Positions 1 to 8,897 of a DNA stretch of 49,372 bases are shown here, piece after piece. The first letter of the stretch is position 1. Each line of letters opens with the position of its first letter. A program made the translations under genes and the position numbers. The stretch lies in the NCBI GenBank assembly GCA_964644135.1, contig CAZXWD010000014.1, positions 1 to 49,372 of the forward strand, written 5' to 3'. The notes beneath the pieces were generated by a model. It did not search any database. It had not been told where the DNA came from and saw nothing but the letters and a program-made list of their open reading frames with translations. The stretch is from CAZMOK01 sp964644135. Its GTDB lineage: Bacteria; Bacteroidota; Bacteroidia; Bacteroidales; JAGOPY01.

Positions 1-63
1 GATTTTTTTTCAAAGATAGTAATAAATCATATACTTATTAGACTATAGCCACAATCGACAATC

Positions 64-99
64 AAAAAATCCGGCCAGATTTCTCTGGCCGGATTTTTT
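64..99 (-). terminator. Rho-independent terminator of tRNA-Glu
   Basis: A perfect stem (arms 64-79 and 84-99) closes on a TTTC loop. The GC-rich core is CCGGCCAGA. It reads into a run of six T on the minus strand, two bases after the tRNA 3' end. Confidence 0.9.
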
Positions 100-100
100 G

Positions 101-174
101 TACCCCGTAGGGGATTCGAACCCCTGTTACCAGGATGAAAACCTGGCGTCCTGACCTGGCTAGACGAACGGGGC
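101..174 (-). tRNA. tRNA-Glu (anticodon TTC)
   Basis: On the minus strand the sequence folds as a full cloverleaf. The acceptor stem begins GCCCCGT, the D-arm begins GTCTAG, and the anticodon stem CCAGG/CCTGG holds the loop TTTTCAT with anticodon TTC. The T-arm AGGGG-TTCGAAT-CCCCT is perfect. The first acceptor pair is G-U rather than G-C. The 3' CCA is not encoded (the DNA reads ACA after the acceptor stem), so it must be added after transcription. A strong terminator follows directly. Confidence 0.95.
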
Positions 175-284
175 GTCTTGCAAATTGGCTGCAAAAATAA
201 TCAGTTTTTTTTAATTGGCAAAAAAAAGTTGAGTTGCAGGAAAAAAATATATAAAAGACTACCCCCCACTGGTCCTTGAAGCCT

Positions 285-327
285 GGATTGTCAAATTGTC
301 TTCATTGTCAGAATTGTCACTATTGCC
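285..327. repeat. Degenerate 8-9 bp tandem repeat, ATTGTC family
   Basis: Five units of 8 or 9 bp each end in the core ATTGTC or ATTGCC. The core is the reverse complement of the GACAAT repeats at 25186-25221 and 27633-27708. It lies between the tRNA and the 3' end of the first protein gene. No gene is seen in 175-392. Confidence 0.7.
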
Positions 328-373
328 TTTTTTGAGTTTTCGTACCTGAGTGTTTATGAGGAATGGATATTCC

Positions 374-401
374 AACTCTAAACACTCAAATCTCAACTCT
401 T
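374..401. repeat. Heptamer array (AACTCTA-like), 4 units
   Basis: Four contiguous 7-bp units in strict register resemble AACTCTA, with variants such as AACACTC and AAATCTC. The TGA stop of the gene starting at 1079 (bases 393-395) lies inside the array. Confidence 0.7.
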
Positions 402-1079
402 ATCTTCGTCTGCCTGGAAACGGAAGCCCAGCCGCTTGCCGGTCTTGAGGGTGTAACTGTCGATGAGCGATTTCATCTCCCTTACGCTCACCTCCTTCTG
501 CGATGAATAAGGAGGGGTGAGCAGATCAAAGTTGATGGTATAGAGTATCGCGGATTCTACAACGCTTTTCGCTGCTTCTTCATTAAAACTTTCCTGCCCG
601 AAGTTTGAGTACAGCAATCCCAGCTCCTTCTTGCCCTCGATGAAATAGGCTTTGTCCTTGTTGATGAAGATCCGCCCGATGAGGTAACCGATATCATTCA
701 CCCTGCTGTATTTGAATGAATCGGCCAGGAAATTGTAAATATTGATGATGCCACAGTACGAGCGCTCGTTGTCTTCCCTTACATAAGAAGTCTTCTGCAC
801 CGCATGGTCCCTCGAAAATTCAAATACGTTGGTATGCATATTGAAAATGAGGATGTCACCGGCAAACTTGTGGTGCAGTTCAAAGTCGCCCAGCTCCGTG
901 ATCTCGAAGGGCACTTTCTCTGAAGCTTTTTCATACTTCTCCTTGTAGATAACGTCCATTTCGGTGATCACCCCCTTGATCAACCCGAAGGCATCCAGGG
1001 TGTTGTTGTAGACTCTTTGCTTCAGTGCACCTTTTCTGATTAGGACCTCGAAAAGTTCCGGATTCTTAAGCTGACTCAT
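393..1079 (-). CDS. Conserved-looking protein of unknown function
   Basis: I do not recognise this 228-residue protein. It has no signal peptide or membrane segment and is hydrophilic and mixed-charge, so it is probably cytoplasmic. Visible landmarks are a central stretch around YCGIINIYNFLADSF (about residues 107-121) and a C-terminal segment with TLKTGKRLGFRF. It lies 18 bp downstream of the PorT gene on the same strand and is probably co-transcribed with it, but that alone does not show a secretion role. Codon use looks like the neighbours. The stop codon falls inside a 7-bp tandem array, so the last few residues may vary between strains. The ATG is preceded by A/T-rich sequence without a Shine-Dalgarno site, as is usual in this phylum. 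Confidence 0.75.
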   Translation of the reverse strand: MSQLKNPELFEVLIRKGALKQRVYNNTLDAFGLIKGVITEMDVIYKEKYEKASEKVPFEITELGDFELHHKFAGDILIFNMHTNVFEFSRDHAVQKTSYVREDNERSYCGIINIYNFLADSFKYSRVNDIGYLIGRIFINKDKAYFIEGKKELGLLYSNFGQESFNEEAAKSVVESAILYTINFDLLTPPYSSQKEVSVREMKSLIDSYTLKTGKRLGFRFQADEDKS

Positions 1080-1097
1080 ATTCAGATATTTATCTGT

Positions 1098-1865
1098 TTA
1101 TTCAAAAGTAAAGTCTACCTGGAGCACCTTTGAGGTAAGCCGGTCGATACTATCAGTGTAAATAGTCCCCTCTCGGTTGATCATGTCGAATACCCCGAAT
1201 TTCATCTTCAGCTCCACACCGAATTTAAACCAGGCATTGTAAAAATCAAAGCCCACGCCCAAAATACCGTAAACATCACTTTTCAGCAGTTTCACAACTT
1301 CCTGGTTCTGGTCATCCTCTTTTTTTGAGTTGGCGGCAAGGTCAACGGTGTACTGGGCCCCTCCTATTATGTAAGCCCTCATGTTGTTCAGTCTTTTCGA
1401 CTTGTATTTGAAAAGTACGGGGAAATCGACAAAAACAGAGCTAATGTTCTTGTCGATGTCGATGATGGTCTTTTCTTCCTCCCTGTAGCCAAGTATGGAA
1501 TAGTTCAGATAGCGTTCCCCGAAGGTGAGGGCAGGGACGAACCTCACATTCAAATACCTGCCGAGACGCATATCTCCCACAATGCCAACGTTAAAGCCAA
1601 AGGTGGGCCGGCTGTTCACCGCAAGAAGCATCGACGAGTCAACGTTCAGGTCGGGGGTCTGCTCAACTGTGAATATCCTGTAATGGATATCCGAGGCAGG
1701 TTTTACGGTGAAATCCATGGTGTTGATCCCCAGGGTGAAACCGAAGTGGTACTGGGCCTGGTCGTACTTGGGAAGATTGAACGGTTTTCTCTTCTGCGCC
1801 TGAACATCGCTACCGATCAGAACGAAAACTGCTGCTACAATAAATAAAACGACCTTTCTCAACAC
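1098..1865 (-). CDS. porT: PorT-family outer-membrane protein (type IX secretion)
   Basis: This 255-residue protein has a signal peptide (residues 1-23, ending VQAQ) followed by a small beta-barrel pattern of alternating hydrophobic residues ending in VLQVDFTFE. The N-terminal motif YHFGFTLGINTMDF and the overall length match PorT/SprT, an outer-membrane protein needed for type IX secretion in Bacteroidota. The two DUF4397 proteins at 5.1-12.1 kb carry type IX sorting tails, so they are plausible clients. A TAnnTTTG box lies about 55 bp upstream. The main alternative is a generic porin-family outer-membrane beta-barrel protein. Confidence 0.8.
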   Translation of the reverse strand: MLRKVVLFIVAAVFVLIGSDVQAQKRKPFNLPKYDQAQYHFGFTLGINTMDFTVKPASDIHYRIFTVEQTPDLNVDSSMLLAVNSRPTFGFNVGIVGDMRLGRYLNVRFVPALTFGERYLNYSILGYREEEKTIIDIDKNISSVFVDFPVLFKYKSKRLNNMRAYIIGGAQYTVDLAANSKKEDDQNQEVVKLLKSDVYGILGVGFDFYNAWFKFGVELKMKFGVFDMINREGTIYTDSIDRLTSKVLQVDFTFE

Positions 1866-1919
1866 TCTTTATAATTTCAGTAATAGTAAACGGAACCCGG
1901 CAAGTTTTATTTTGATTGG

Positions 1920-1927
1920 CAAACTTA
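1920..1927 (-). promoter_or_regulatory. Promoter -7 box of porT
   Basis: TAAGTTTG on the minus strand matches the Bacteroidota -7 consensus TAnnTTTG, 54 bp upstream of the porT ATG. I see no clear -33 element. Confidence 0.5.
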
Positions 1928-1941
1928 AGAATTAAGATCCA

Positions 1942-2937
1942 TTATTCAAGTTCCAGCTTGTCCAGTTCTGCCCTGAACTTTTCAACATCGATCGGTACAA
2001 CTCCCACCTCTTCGCAAACAAGTCCGCCGGCAAGGTTGGAAACGGCTGCAATATTGTAGGGCTTCATACCGCTTGCCAATGCCAGCGCGGCAACGCTGAT
2101 AACGGTATCACCTGCTCCTGAAACATCGGAGATCGACCTGATATGCGCCGGGATGGTATGGCGCACAAGCTGGTTATCCTCATCGAAGGAACTTATGAAT
2201 ACACCTGCAGAAGAAAGCGTTGTGAAGACTATCCCAACCTTCTGGTCACGGTGGATCATGTTGGCGGCATTTTCCAGTTCCCAGCTGTTCTCGATCCTGA
2301 TATCCATTTTCAGGCCTTCACGAAGTTCCTTGAGGTTGGGCTTGAAAAGGGCTACATTCTTGTATTCCCTGAAATTCCTCAGCTTAGGGTCAACAGCCAC
2401 CGGTATTCCGGCCGAATTGCATTTTTCTGTTATAACGCTTATGATATGCTTTGTCAGAAGGCCCTTGTCATAGTCCTGGAACACAACCACATCTATTTTC
2501 TTGTTATCGATGAGTTTGATCACTGTTTCCCTGAAATCAGCTTCATCACCGGGGGCCAGGTCATCCGTAATTTCCTCATCCACCCTGAGCATCTGGTTGC
2601 TGTTGCCAAAAACACGGAATTTGGTGGTCGTTATGCGGTCTTTACTACGGATTACGCCTTCGGCGGAAAGATCCTCCGATCTGAGCATTTCAAGGAATTC
2701 TCTGCCTTTTGTGTCCTCCCCTATTACGGAGCAAAGAACGGGCCTGGCCCCTAAGGCTTTGAGGTTTAAGGCTACATTGGCAGCGCCTCCCAGGGAGTTG
2801 CTTCTTCTTTTCACGGCAACCACCGGCACTGGGGCCTCGGGCGAAATACGGTCAACCTTTCCCCAGAGGTAAGAATCAACCATTACGTCACCAACGACCA
2901 GTACTGTTTTATTCTTGAATTTCTCCAGCAACGACAT
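1942..2937 (-). CDS. rfaE1: D-glycero-beta-D-manno-heptose-7-phosphate kinase
   Basis: A 331-residue PfkB/ribokinase-family kinase. The N-terminal signature VVGDVMVDSYLWGKVDRISPE, broken here for length, is typical of the heptose kinase half of RfaE/HldE. The second PfkB motif DVSGAGDT lies at residues 271-278, with the catalytic Asp at about 277. The enzyme phosphorylates heptose-7-phosphate to the 1,7-bisphosphate for ADP-heptose and LPS core synthesis. The protein ends after the kinase domain, so the cytidylyl/adenylyltransferase half of HldE must be encoded elsewhere. Its promoter box is at 2967-2974. Together with KdsC and LpxB in this window it points to a normal Gram-negative LPS pathway. 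Confidence 0.92.
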   Translation of the reverse strand: MSLLEKFKNKTVLVVGDVMVDSYLWGKVDRISPEAPVPVVAVKRRSNSLGGAANVALNLKALGARPVLCSVIGEDTKGREFLEMLRSEDLSAEGVIRSKDRITTTKFRVFGNSNQMLRVDEEITDDLAPGDEADFRETVIKLIDNKKIDVVVFQDYDKGLLTKHIISVITEKCNSAGIPVAVDPKLRNFREYKNVALFKPNLKELREGLKMDIRIENSWELENAANMIHRDQKVGIVFTTLSSAGVFISSFDEDNQLVRHTIPAHIRSISDVSGAGDTVISVAALALASGMKPYNIAAVSNLAGGLVCEEVGVVPIDVEKFRAELDKLELE

Positions 2938-2966
2938 ACTGCAACCTGTTAATCAATAAATTTTGG

Positions 2967-2974
2967 CAAAAGTA
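2967..2974 (-). promoter_or_regulatory. Promoter -7 box of the heptose kinase gene
   Basis: TACTTTTG on the minus strand matches TAnnTTTG, about 30 bp upstream of the start codon at 2937. Confidence 0.5.
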
Positions 2975-3023
2975 TAAATTTTCGGCATGCATCCTTGTAA
3001 GGGTTCCGGGTGAAGCCGTCAGG

Positions 3024-4226
3024 CTAATCCAGTTTTGCAAGGGCTTCGATGATGCGATTCAGGGCCACCTCGAGCAATTCCCTTGATGTAGCGTATGATA
3101 TCCTCACACAGTCCGGGTTTCCGAACGCTTCGCCAGGCACCAGTGCCACATGGGCTTCATCGAGCAGATACATGCAGAGATCCTTTGCATTGCTGATGGT
3201 TGTGCCTCCGTTTTTCTTTCCAAAATAAGAAGAGACATTCGGGAACACATAAAAAGCACCCTCCGGCATGTTTGCCTTTATACCGGGTATCCGGCCAAGG
3301 TATTCCATCACCAGGTTTCTCCTTTTCCTGAATGTAAAGACCATGTTCCTCACCTCGGTCGATTGCTCCGGGTCGGTTTTCATTGCTTCAAGGGCCGCAA
3401 ACTGTGATATGGAGCAGGCTGCCGATGTCATCTGCCCCTGCAGCTTGTCACAGGCTTTTGCGAGCCATTCGGGGCCGGCCATATAGCCGAGCCTCCAGCC
3501 GGTCATTGCGAATCCTTTGGAAACCCCGTTTACCACAACAACCTGGTCTTTTATCTTTTCAAATTGTGCAATGCTTTCGTGATGGCAGGTAAAATTGATA
3601 AGCTCGTAGATCTCGTCGGAGATCACAAAAACATGTTTGTTTTCGGCGATTACCTCTGCCAGGGCTTCGAGCTCTTCTTTTTTGTAAACAGAGCCCGTAG
3701 GGTTGCACGGACTGCTGTATATAAGCGCTTTCGTGCGGGGGGTGATGGCTTCCCGCAATTGCTCGGGAGTGATCTTGAAGTTTGTATCAACAGTTGTTGG
3801 GATGAACACAGCCGTTCCCCTCGCCAGCTTTATGATCTCCTTATACGATACCCAATAGGGTGCGGGAAGGATCACTTCATCACCGGGCTCCACCAGGCAG
3901 ATAATGGTGTTTGCAATGGTATGCTTTGCGCCGGCTGAGACAACTATCTGTTGCGGTGAATAATCGAGGTTATTATCTCTTTTCAGTTTGCTGCTGATTG
4001 CCTGGCGGAGTTCCGGAAAGCCGGAGACCGGCGGGTAATGTGTCTTATTCTCTTCAATGGCCTGTATAGCTGCAGCTTTGATATGGTCAGGAGTGTTGAA
4101 GTCGGGCTCACCGATACTGAGGTTGATAACATCATGCCCCTGCTCTGAAAGCTCCCGGCTTCTCCTGGTCATTGCAATAGTTTCCGATTCGGACAAGTTC
4201 CTTATTCTTTGTGCCAGACGTTCCAT
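3024..4226 (-). CDS. PLP-dependent aminotransferase, aspartate aminotransferase type (class I)
   Basis: A 400-residue fold-type I aminotransferase. Seen are the NPTG motif at 175-178, the DEIY motif with the PLP ring-binding Asp at 204, and the Schiff-base Lys at about 237 in VSKGFAMTGWRLGY. A C-terminal Arg in CVRISYA should bind the substrate carboxylate. It probably transfers amino groups between aspartate (or another amino acid, or prephenate) and 2-oxoglutarate in the cytoplasm. The subgroup resembles AspB/AspC class I-gamma enzymes, but substrate range cannot be read from sequence alone. It has its own promoter box at 4260-4267 and stands 86 bp upstream of the heptose kinase gene. Confidence 0.9.
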   Translation of the reverse strand: MERLAQRIRNLSESETIAMTRRSRELSEQGHDVINLSIGEPDFNTPDHIKAAAIQAIEENKTHYPPVSGFPELRQAISSKLKRDNNLDYSPQQIVVSAGAKHTIANTIICLVEPGDEVILPAPYWVSYKEIIKLARGTAVFIPTTVDTNFKITPEQLREAITPRTKALIYSSPCNPTGSVYKKEELEALAEVIAENKHVFVISDEIYELINFTCHHESIAQFEKIKDQVVVVNGVSKGFAMTGWRLGYMAGPEWLAKACDKLQGQMTSAACSISQFAALEAMKTDPEQSTEVRNMVFTFRKRRNLVMEYLGRIPGIKANMPEGAFYVFPNVSSYFGKKNGGTTISNAKDLCMYLLDEAHVALVPGEAFGNPDCVRISYATSRELLEVALNRIIEALAKLD

Positions 4227-4259
4227 TAACTGAATGAATTGTAACTGTTAATAAATTCA

Positions 4260-4267
4260 CAAATGTA
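4260..4267 (-). promoter_or_regulatory. Promoter -7 box of the aminotransferase gene
   Basis: TACATTTG on the minus strand matches TAnnTTTG, 34 bp upstream of the ATG at 4226. Confidence 0.5.
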
Positions 4268-4351
4268 GAAAAAAGTGATGATATTCGTAAAAGTGGGTGA
4301 TAGAAATCTTTTGGACTAAAAACAGAATTTTATTTTCCCCCTGAGACTATC

Positions 4352-4400
4352 GTACCTTCCTACTCCTTACTGGTAGGGAGGGGGGCTGAGGGTGTGGGTA
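4352..4400. repeat. REP-like palindromic element, copy A
   Basis: The element starts TACCTTCC and ends GTGTGGGTA. Inside is the stem CTCCTTAC / GTAGGGAG (4363-4370 with 4373-4380). It aligns with the larger, cleaner copy at 25115-25179. It lies in the 194-bp gap between the aminotransferase gene and the 3' end of the next gene. Confidence 0.6.
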
Positions 4401-4420
4401 TGCTCCCAAAGTTCAGGGTT

Positions 4421-4942
4421 CTAGAAAAGTGCCCTGGCTTCGTTCTTGATCACTGCCCTGGCCTGTGCAATGGGGTCTTTATCAAGATTCATCCACTTTT
4501 CGATGACAAGTTTGGCAAGGCCTGTGGAACTGGGGTCTTCCTTCAGTTCTATGGCTGCTGTATTGATCACTTTTACCAGTTCTTCCCTGGCATTGACAAC
4601 CATATTCCAGGCCTGGTCAGAAACATAGAGCTGCTGAGAAAGATTATGCTCAAATTCTTCCCTTACGGTCCTCATCAGTGCCCCATGGATCTGATCGGCG
4701 CTCATGCCCTGTGAGTGAACCCTGATTACAAGCTGGCCCGGATGGTTCCGTTCAAGGAAAAGTATCAGCCGCTCGTAGGCCTGCAGCCTGAGGTTGATGG
4801 AGAACTCCATGGTGTTTCTCTTCAACTCCAGGTTCCTCCTCTTTTGTTCCGTATCCATATAAAACCGGATAATAAGATAAGCTGTTGCAAGCACTACCAG
4901 GGAAGGCAGTATGTATTTAAGGATTTCAAGAAAAGTTTCCAT
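4421..4942 (-). CDS. Small membrane-anchored protein, DUF7935-like
   Basis: I place the start at ATG 4942, giving 173 residues that begin METFLEILKY. An in-frame upstream ATG would add 11 residues but sits close to the promoter box. One N-terminal membrane helix (about residues 7-26) is followed by a charged helix and a soluble cytoplasmic domain rich in Glu and Asn. The family is found in Bacteroidota and resembles what is catalogued as DUF7935; no function is known. The promoter box at 4964-4971 supports the downstream start. Confidence 0.75.
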   Translation of the reverse strand: METFLEILKYILPSLVVLATAYLIIRFYMDTEQKRRNLELKRNTMEFSINLRLQAYERLILFLERNHPGQLVIRVHSQGMSADQIHGALMRTVREEFEHNLSQQLYVSDQAWNMVVNAREELVKVINTAAIELKEDPSSTGLAKLVIEKWMNLDKDPIAQARAVIKNEARALF

Positions 4943-4963
4943 TAAACTGTTTTTTGCAGACCA

Positions 4964-4971
4964 CAAAGGTA
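4964..4971 (-). promoter_or_regulatory. Promoter -7 box of the small membrane protein gene
   Basis: TACCTTTG on the minus strand matches TAnnTTTG, about 22 bp upstream of ATG 4942. It supports that start over the one at 4975. Confidence 0.55.
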
Positions 4972-4973
4972 AC

Positions 4974-4994
4974 AAATCTCAAATCTCAACTCTG
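4974..4994. repeat. Short heptamer array (AAATCTC), 3 units
   Basis: Two identical AAATCTC units and one AACTCTG lie in strict 7-bp register. They are close relatives of the units at 374-401. Confidence 0.6.
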
Positions 4995-4996
4995 AA

Positions 4997-5032
4997 ATAA
5001 AAAAAGAGCCACCCCCGGAGGAGCGGCCCTTT
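4997..5032 (-). terminator. Terminator of the DUF4397 protein gene ending at 5069
   Basis: On the minus strand AAAGGGCCGCTCC pairs with GGGTGGCTCTTT, with G-U wobbles, and runs into a stretch of seven T. It lies about 35 bp after the stop codon. Confidence 0.8.
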
Positions 5033-5068
5033 GCATATTACCAAAAACTCAGATATGAAGAAACTTTA

Positions 5069-8000
5069 TTACTGCCTTACAAAGATTTTCTTGCTGTATA
5101 AGGTCTGTCCTGCTATAAGGTTAATAACATAATATCCTGAAGTCAGTTCAGAAACATTTATTATTTCCCTGTAAAGATTAGCGTTCTGGTTTCCTTTGTC
5201 AGACTGGTAAACAATCTTACCGGCAACATCTGTCACCATGATCGAAACCCTTGATCCTTCTTCAAGCTCATAACTGATGTTTACTATATCAGTTGCCGGA
5301 CTCGGATAGATATTGAATGATGATTCAACAAGCGGCGACTCATCAATTCCTGTGGTGTTGGGCAGCATAAGTGCCGTACCGTCAGGAAGAACCGCAAGCA
5401 GGCCGAATGCTTCACCATTGCTGTTATTTTCAGGTGCCAGGAAACCGGATGCAAAAACTGCCACTGCCTGTCCATCGAGCTCAAGGTCTGCAAGCGGAGC
5501 GGCAAAGGCCGCAACACCTGTACTGCCTGACTCATCCTGGATCTCAAGCATATAATTAGCTGTTCCCAGTTCAAGGTATGAACCATTGTATTCACCGTAA
5601 GAGATATTGTCAACGATTGTACCTGCGCCAACACCGATCTCTGCAACATCCACTGTTGGGGCATCGGTTGAACCATGGAACACGAGTACGTCGGTGTTCA
5701 TCATTTCGGTTGCTGTTTCACGGGCGCCTGAAAAGACGTAAATGTCGAAAGGCTGCACCGGATCATAACCGCTTGCGCTGACAATACCGTTGGCAACAAG
5801 GATGTACTTTTCACCGCCTTCGAGCGTATAGTTGAACGAAGCGATCGGGTTTTCAGGTGATGTACTGTTCTGGTCTTTAATGGCCACTGTGAATTCCTCT
5901 CCTGCCGGGGCATCTACAAAAGGAGAAGCGGTACGGAAGGAGAAGTCATCAAGAAAAAGAACATCATCAAGCCATACGTCAACGGTCTCCGCTGCTGCAT
6001 CTGCAGAATTGTGTACCACCTGTACCCTTGCCGTTGTGATCTCTTCTTGCGGAAGCGCAATGAAGGGTCCGCCTATCGGGAGAACAGCATAGAGGCCAAA
6101 AGCTGGTCCGTTGCTGTTATTCCCCGGGTTCAGGAATCCGGATGCAATAACTGAATAAGCGCCACCGCCCAGGTTCAGTGTACCGAATGGAGCTGTGTAC
6201 TGTGCAAGCACATCTGTTCCTGCTGCGTTCCTCAGTTGAAGTGAATAATCCACTGCGGGAAGCTCAAGATACCCCTGGAATTCTTCGTAAGCCAGGTCGT
6301 CAACAATGGTACCTGCGCCAACAAGTACTTCTTTAACGTCAACAGCAGGAGCATCGGTCGAACCGTGGAAAACAAGTACATCTACGTTATCAATTGAAGA
6401 TGAGATTTCACGTGCCATATCGTAAACGTAAATATCGAATGGCTGATTGGGTTCATATCCCGAAGCGCTAACAATTCCGTTTGCAATAAGGATATACTTT
6501 CCATTGCTTTCCAGATTATAAGTGAAGCGTGCCAGTGCATTGGTAGTATCTGTAGAGTTGGGAGGCTGGATGACAATGTCAAAATCAACACCTGCCGGGG
6601 CATCAATAAAAGGTGATGCCGTACGGAACATAAAGTCGTCGATCAGGAGCTGGTCGTTTAGCCATACGTCAACAGTTTCTGCTGCTGCATCTGCCGAGTT
6701 ATGCAATACCTGCACCCTGGCGGTGGAGATCTCTTCGGGGGGAAGCATTACAAGGTCCCCTCCGGTTGGGAGCGCTGCATAAAGTCCGAAGGCAGGTCCG
6801 TTATTATTGTTGGCCGGGTTAAGAAAGCCCGATGCCACAACTGCGAGAGCCTGTCCTTCAAGGCCGAGTGTTGCAAGCGGTGCACCGAACTGGGCAACGG
6901 TGATGTTTCCTGCCTGGTTACGGATCTGAAGTGAATAATCGGCAGTGGGAAGCTCAAGGTATCCATCGAAATTACCATAGGCAAGGTCATCGACGATGGT
7001 GCCTGCGCCTACTGCAACTTCTTTTACATCCACAACTGGAGCATCAGTCGAACCGTGGAATACAAGAACATCAGTATTCAATGTGTCTGAAGCCATCTCA
7101 CGGCCCATATCATATACATAAATGTCGAAAGGAGTGGCCGGATCATAACCGGTCGGGCTTACAATTCCGTTGGCCACCAGTACATATTTGCTTCCACCCA
7201 TGAGGTTGTAGGTGAAGCGTGCAAGCGCATTGGTAGTATCTGTTGATGTTGAAGGCTGTATCACGATGTCAAAATCAACACCTGCCGGGGCATCAATAAA
7301 AGGTGATGCTGTGCGGAACATAAAGTCGTCGATCAGAAGCTGGTCGTTCAGCCATACGTCAACAGTTTCTGCTGCTGCATCAGCCGAATTATGGATTACC
7401 TGCACCCTCGCTGTTGATGGAGTGTTCTGCACAGGAAGAGGGAGGAGCGGTCCACCACTTGGCAGCGCTACCCACAATCCAAAATCAGGTCCGTTACTGT
7501 TATTTGTGGGATCCAGGAAACCGGAGGCCACTATAGTTAAAGCAATACCTTCAAGTCCAATAGTTTCCAGCGGTGCTTCATAGGTTGCGACTGTACTCAT
7601 ACCAGTTTCATCCCTGATCTCAAGAACATAATCCTGGGTTTCAAGTTCAAGATACCCTGCGTAGTCACCATACATTAAATCATCCACGATCAATCCGGCG
7701 CCAACCCCCACCTCATAAATATCTACAGTCGGGGCGTCGGTTGAGCCGTGATGCACAAGGATATCAGTATTTTCTGGCATATTGGAATATACACGTCCCA
7801 TGTCATAAATAGCTACATCGAAAGGAATAGAAGGATCATAGCCCGAGGCACTTACAATTCCTTCAGCAACCATAATATATAAACTGTCTTCTTCCAGTAG
7901 ATAGGTATTTGACCAGATAGGGCTTTCAGGATTAGGACTGTTGGGCCCTGTAATTGAGACGGTAAATTCCACACCGGCCGGCATTCCATATTGAGGCGTT

Positions 8001-8863
8001 GCAAATCTGAATGGCAGGTCATCATATGCCAGTGCATCATCGATCCACACATCCACGATTGCTGCTTCCGCATCTGCTGAATTATGGATTAACTGGAAAT
8101 AACCCAAAGGAGTTTGGGGGATTTCAGTCAGTTCTAATAGATCACCACCATCAGCCAATGCAACCCACAACCCGAAAGCTTCGCCATTGCTGTTGTTTTC
8201 AGGATTTAAAAATCCGGATGCAACTATGGTAATCGCCTCGCCATCCAGGCCTAAAGTTGATAATGGGGCTTCATAAGTTGCAAACGTTCCATTTACCGGT
8301 TCAAAGAGGTTCAGAACCAAATTAGTTGTAGGTATTTCAATGTAGCCTTGATATTCACCATATGAAATATCATCTACTATGGTATTGTAGGGAACCGAAA
8401 TTTCAACCACATCGATGGTGGGGGCATCCGTTGACCCATGGTGCACCAGTATATCTGTATCACCCGGCGCATTCGCTTCTTCCCGTCCCATATCGTATAC
8501 ATGTATAGTGAAGGGCTGGTTAGGTTCATAACCCGAAGGACTAACGATCCCGTTGGCGATCAATAAATATGTCTCTCCATCAGTAAGTGTGTATGTAAAA
8601 CGGGCAAGTGCATTTGTTGTATCAGTGCTGTTTGAAGGCTGCACTACAATGTCAAACGCCTCGCCTGCAGGCGCATCAATAAAGGGTGATGCTGTGCGGA
8701 ACATGAAATCATCAAGCAACAGCCCATCGTTAAGCCATATATCAACTGTCTCTGCTGCTGCATCTGCTGAATTATGTATTACCTGTACCCTCGCCTGCGA
8801 AAAGGCCATAACGCTTATAAGCATCGTGGCCAAAAATGAAAGAGTAAATTTTGAAAGTTTCAT
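5069..8863 (-). CDS. Giant secreted protein with five DUF4397 double repeats and a type IX sorting domain
   Basis: This 1264-residue protein has a signal peptide (1-22). Five near-identical units follow with a strict 230-residue period; the motif HNSAD recurs near residues 31, 261, 491, 721 and 951. Each unit has two related DUF4397 lobes, one opening with HNSADAAAETVDVW and one with HGSTDAPxVDV. A sorting domain of about 80 residues begins NIYPSPATDIVNISY and ends KKIFVRQ, which marks export by type IX secretion and attachment to the cell surface or release. The molecular role of DUF4397 is not established; adhesion or matrix scaffolding is a guess. Units 3 and 4 are nearly identical at the DNA level, indicating recent duplication or gene conversion. 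A paralogue lies upstream. Confidence 0.9.
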   Translation of the reverse strand: MKLSKFTLSFLATMLISVMAFSQARVQVIHNSADAAAETVDIWLNDGLLLDDFMFRTASPFIDAPAGEAFDIVVQPSNSTDTTNALARFTYTLTDGETYLLIANGIVSPSGYEPNQPFTIHVYDMGREEANAPGDTDILVHHGSTDAPTIDVVEISVPYNTIVDDISYGEYQGYIEIPTTNLVLNLFEPVNGTFATYEAPLSTLGLDGEAITIVASGFLNPENNSNGEAFGLWVALADGGDLLELTEIPQTPLGYFQLIHNSADAEAAIVDVWIDDALAYDDLPFRFATPQYGMPAGVEFTVSITGPNSPNPESPIWSNTYLLEEDSLYIMVAEGIVSASGYDPSIPFDVAIYDMGRVYSNMPENTDILVHHGSTDAPTVDIYEVGVGAGLIVDDLMYGDYAGYLELETQDYVLEIRDETGMSTVATYEAPLETIGLEGIALTIVASGFLDPTNNSNGPDFGLWVALPSGGPLLPLPVQNTPSTARVQVIHNSADAAAETVDVWLNDQLLIDDFMFRTASPFIDAPAGVDFDIVIQPSTSTDTTNALARFTYNLMGGSKYVLVANGIVSPTGYDPATPFDIYVYDMGREMASDTLNTDVLVFHGSTDAPVVDVKEVAVGAGTIVDDLAYGNFDGYLELPTADYSLQIRNQAGNITVAQFGAPLATLGLEGQALAVVASGFLNPANNNNGPAFGLYAALPTGGDLVMLPPEEISTARVQVLHNSADAAAETVDVWLNDQLLIDDFMFRTASPFIDAPAGVDFDIVIQPPNSTDTTNALARFTYNLESNGKYILIANGIVSASGYEPNQPFDIYVYDMAREISSSIDNVDVLVFHGSTDAPAVDVKEVLVGAGTIVDDLAYEEFQGYLELPAVDYSLQLRNAAGTDVLAQYTAPFGTLNLGGGAYSVIASGFLNPGNNSNGPAFGLYAVLPIGGPFIALPQEEITTARVQVVHNSADAAAETVDVWLDDVLFLDDFSFRTASPFVDAPAGEEFTVAIKDQNSTSPENPIASFNYTLEGGEKYILVANGIVSASGYDPVQPFDIYVFSGARETATEMMNTDVLVFHGSTDAPTVDVAEIGVGAGTIVDNISYGEYNGSYLELGTANYMLEIQDESGSTGVAAFAAPLADLELDGQAVAVFASGFLAPENNSNGEAFGLLAVLPDGTALMLPNTTGIDESPLVESSFNIYPSPATDIVNISYELEEGSRVSIMVTDVAGKIVYQSDKGNQNANLYREIINVSELTSGYYVINLIAGQTLYSKKIFVRQ

Positions 8864-8897
8864 AATCTTTTGTTTTAAAGGTTTGTATTTGTAAAAA

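Noticed and set aside
2143..2872. Long plus-strand frames opposite the heptose kinase gene
   Set aside because: The minus-strand frame has a full PfkB kinase signature; the others match nothing.
5313..8894. Series of plus-strand frames opposite the DUF4397 gene, several nearly identical
   Set aside because: They repeat every 690 bp simply because the minus-strand gene does; they are antisense shadows.
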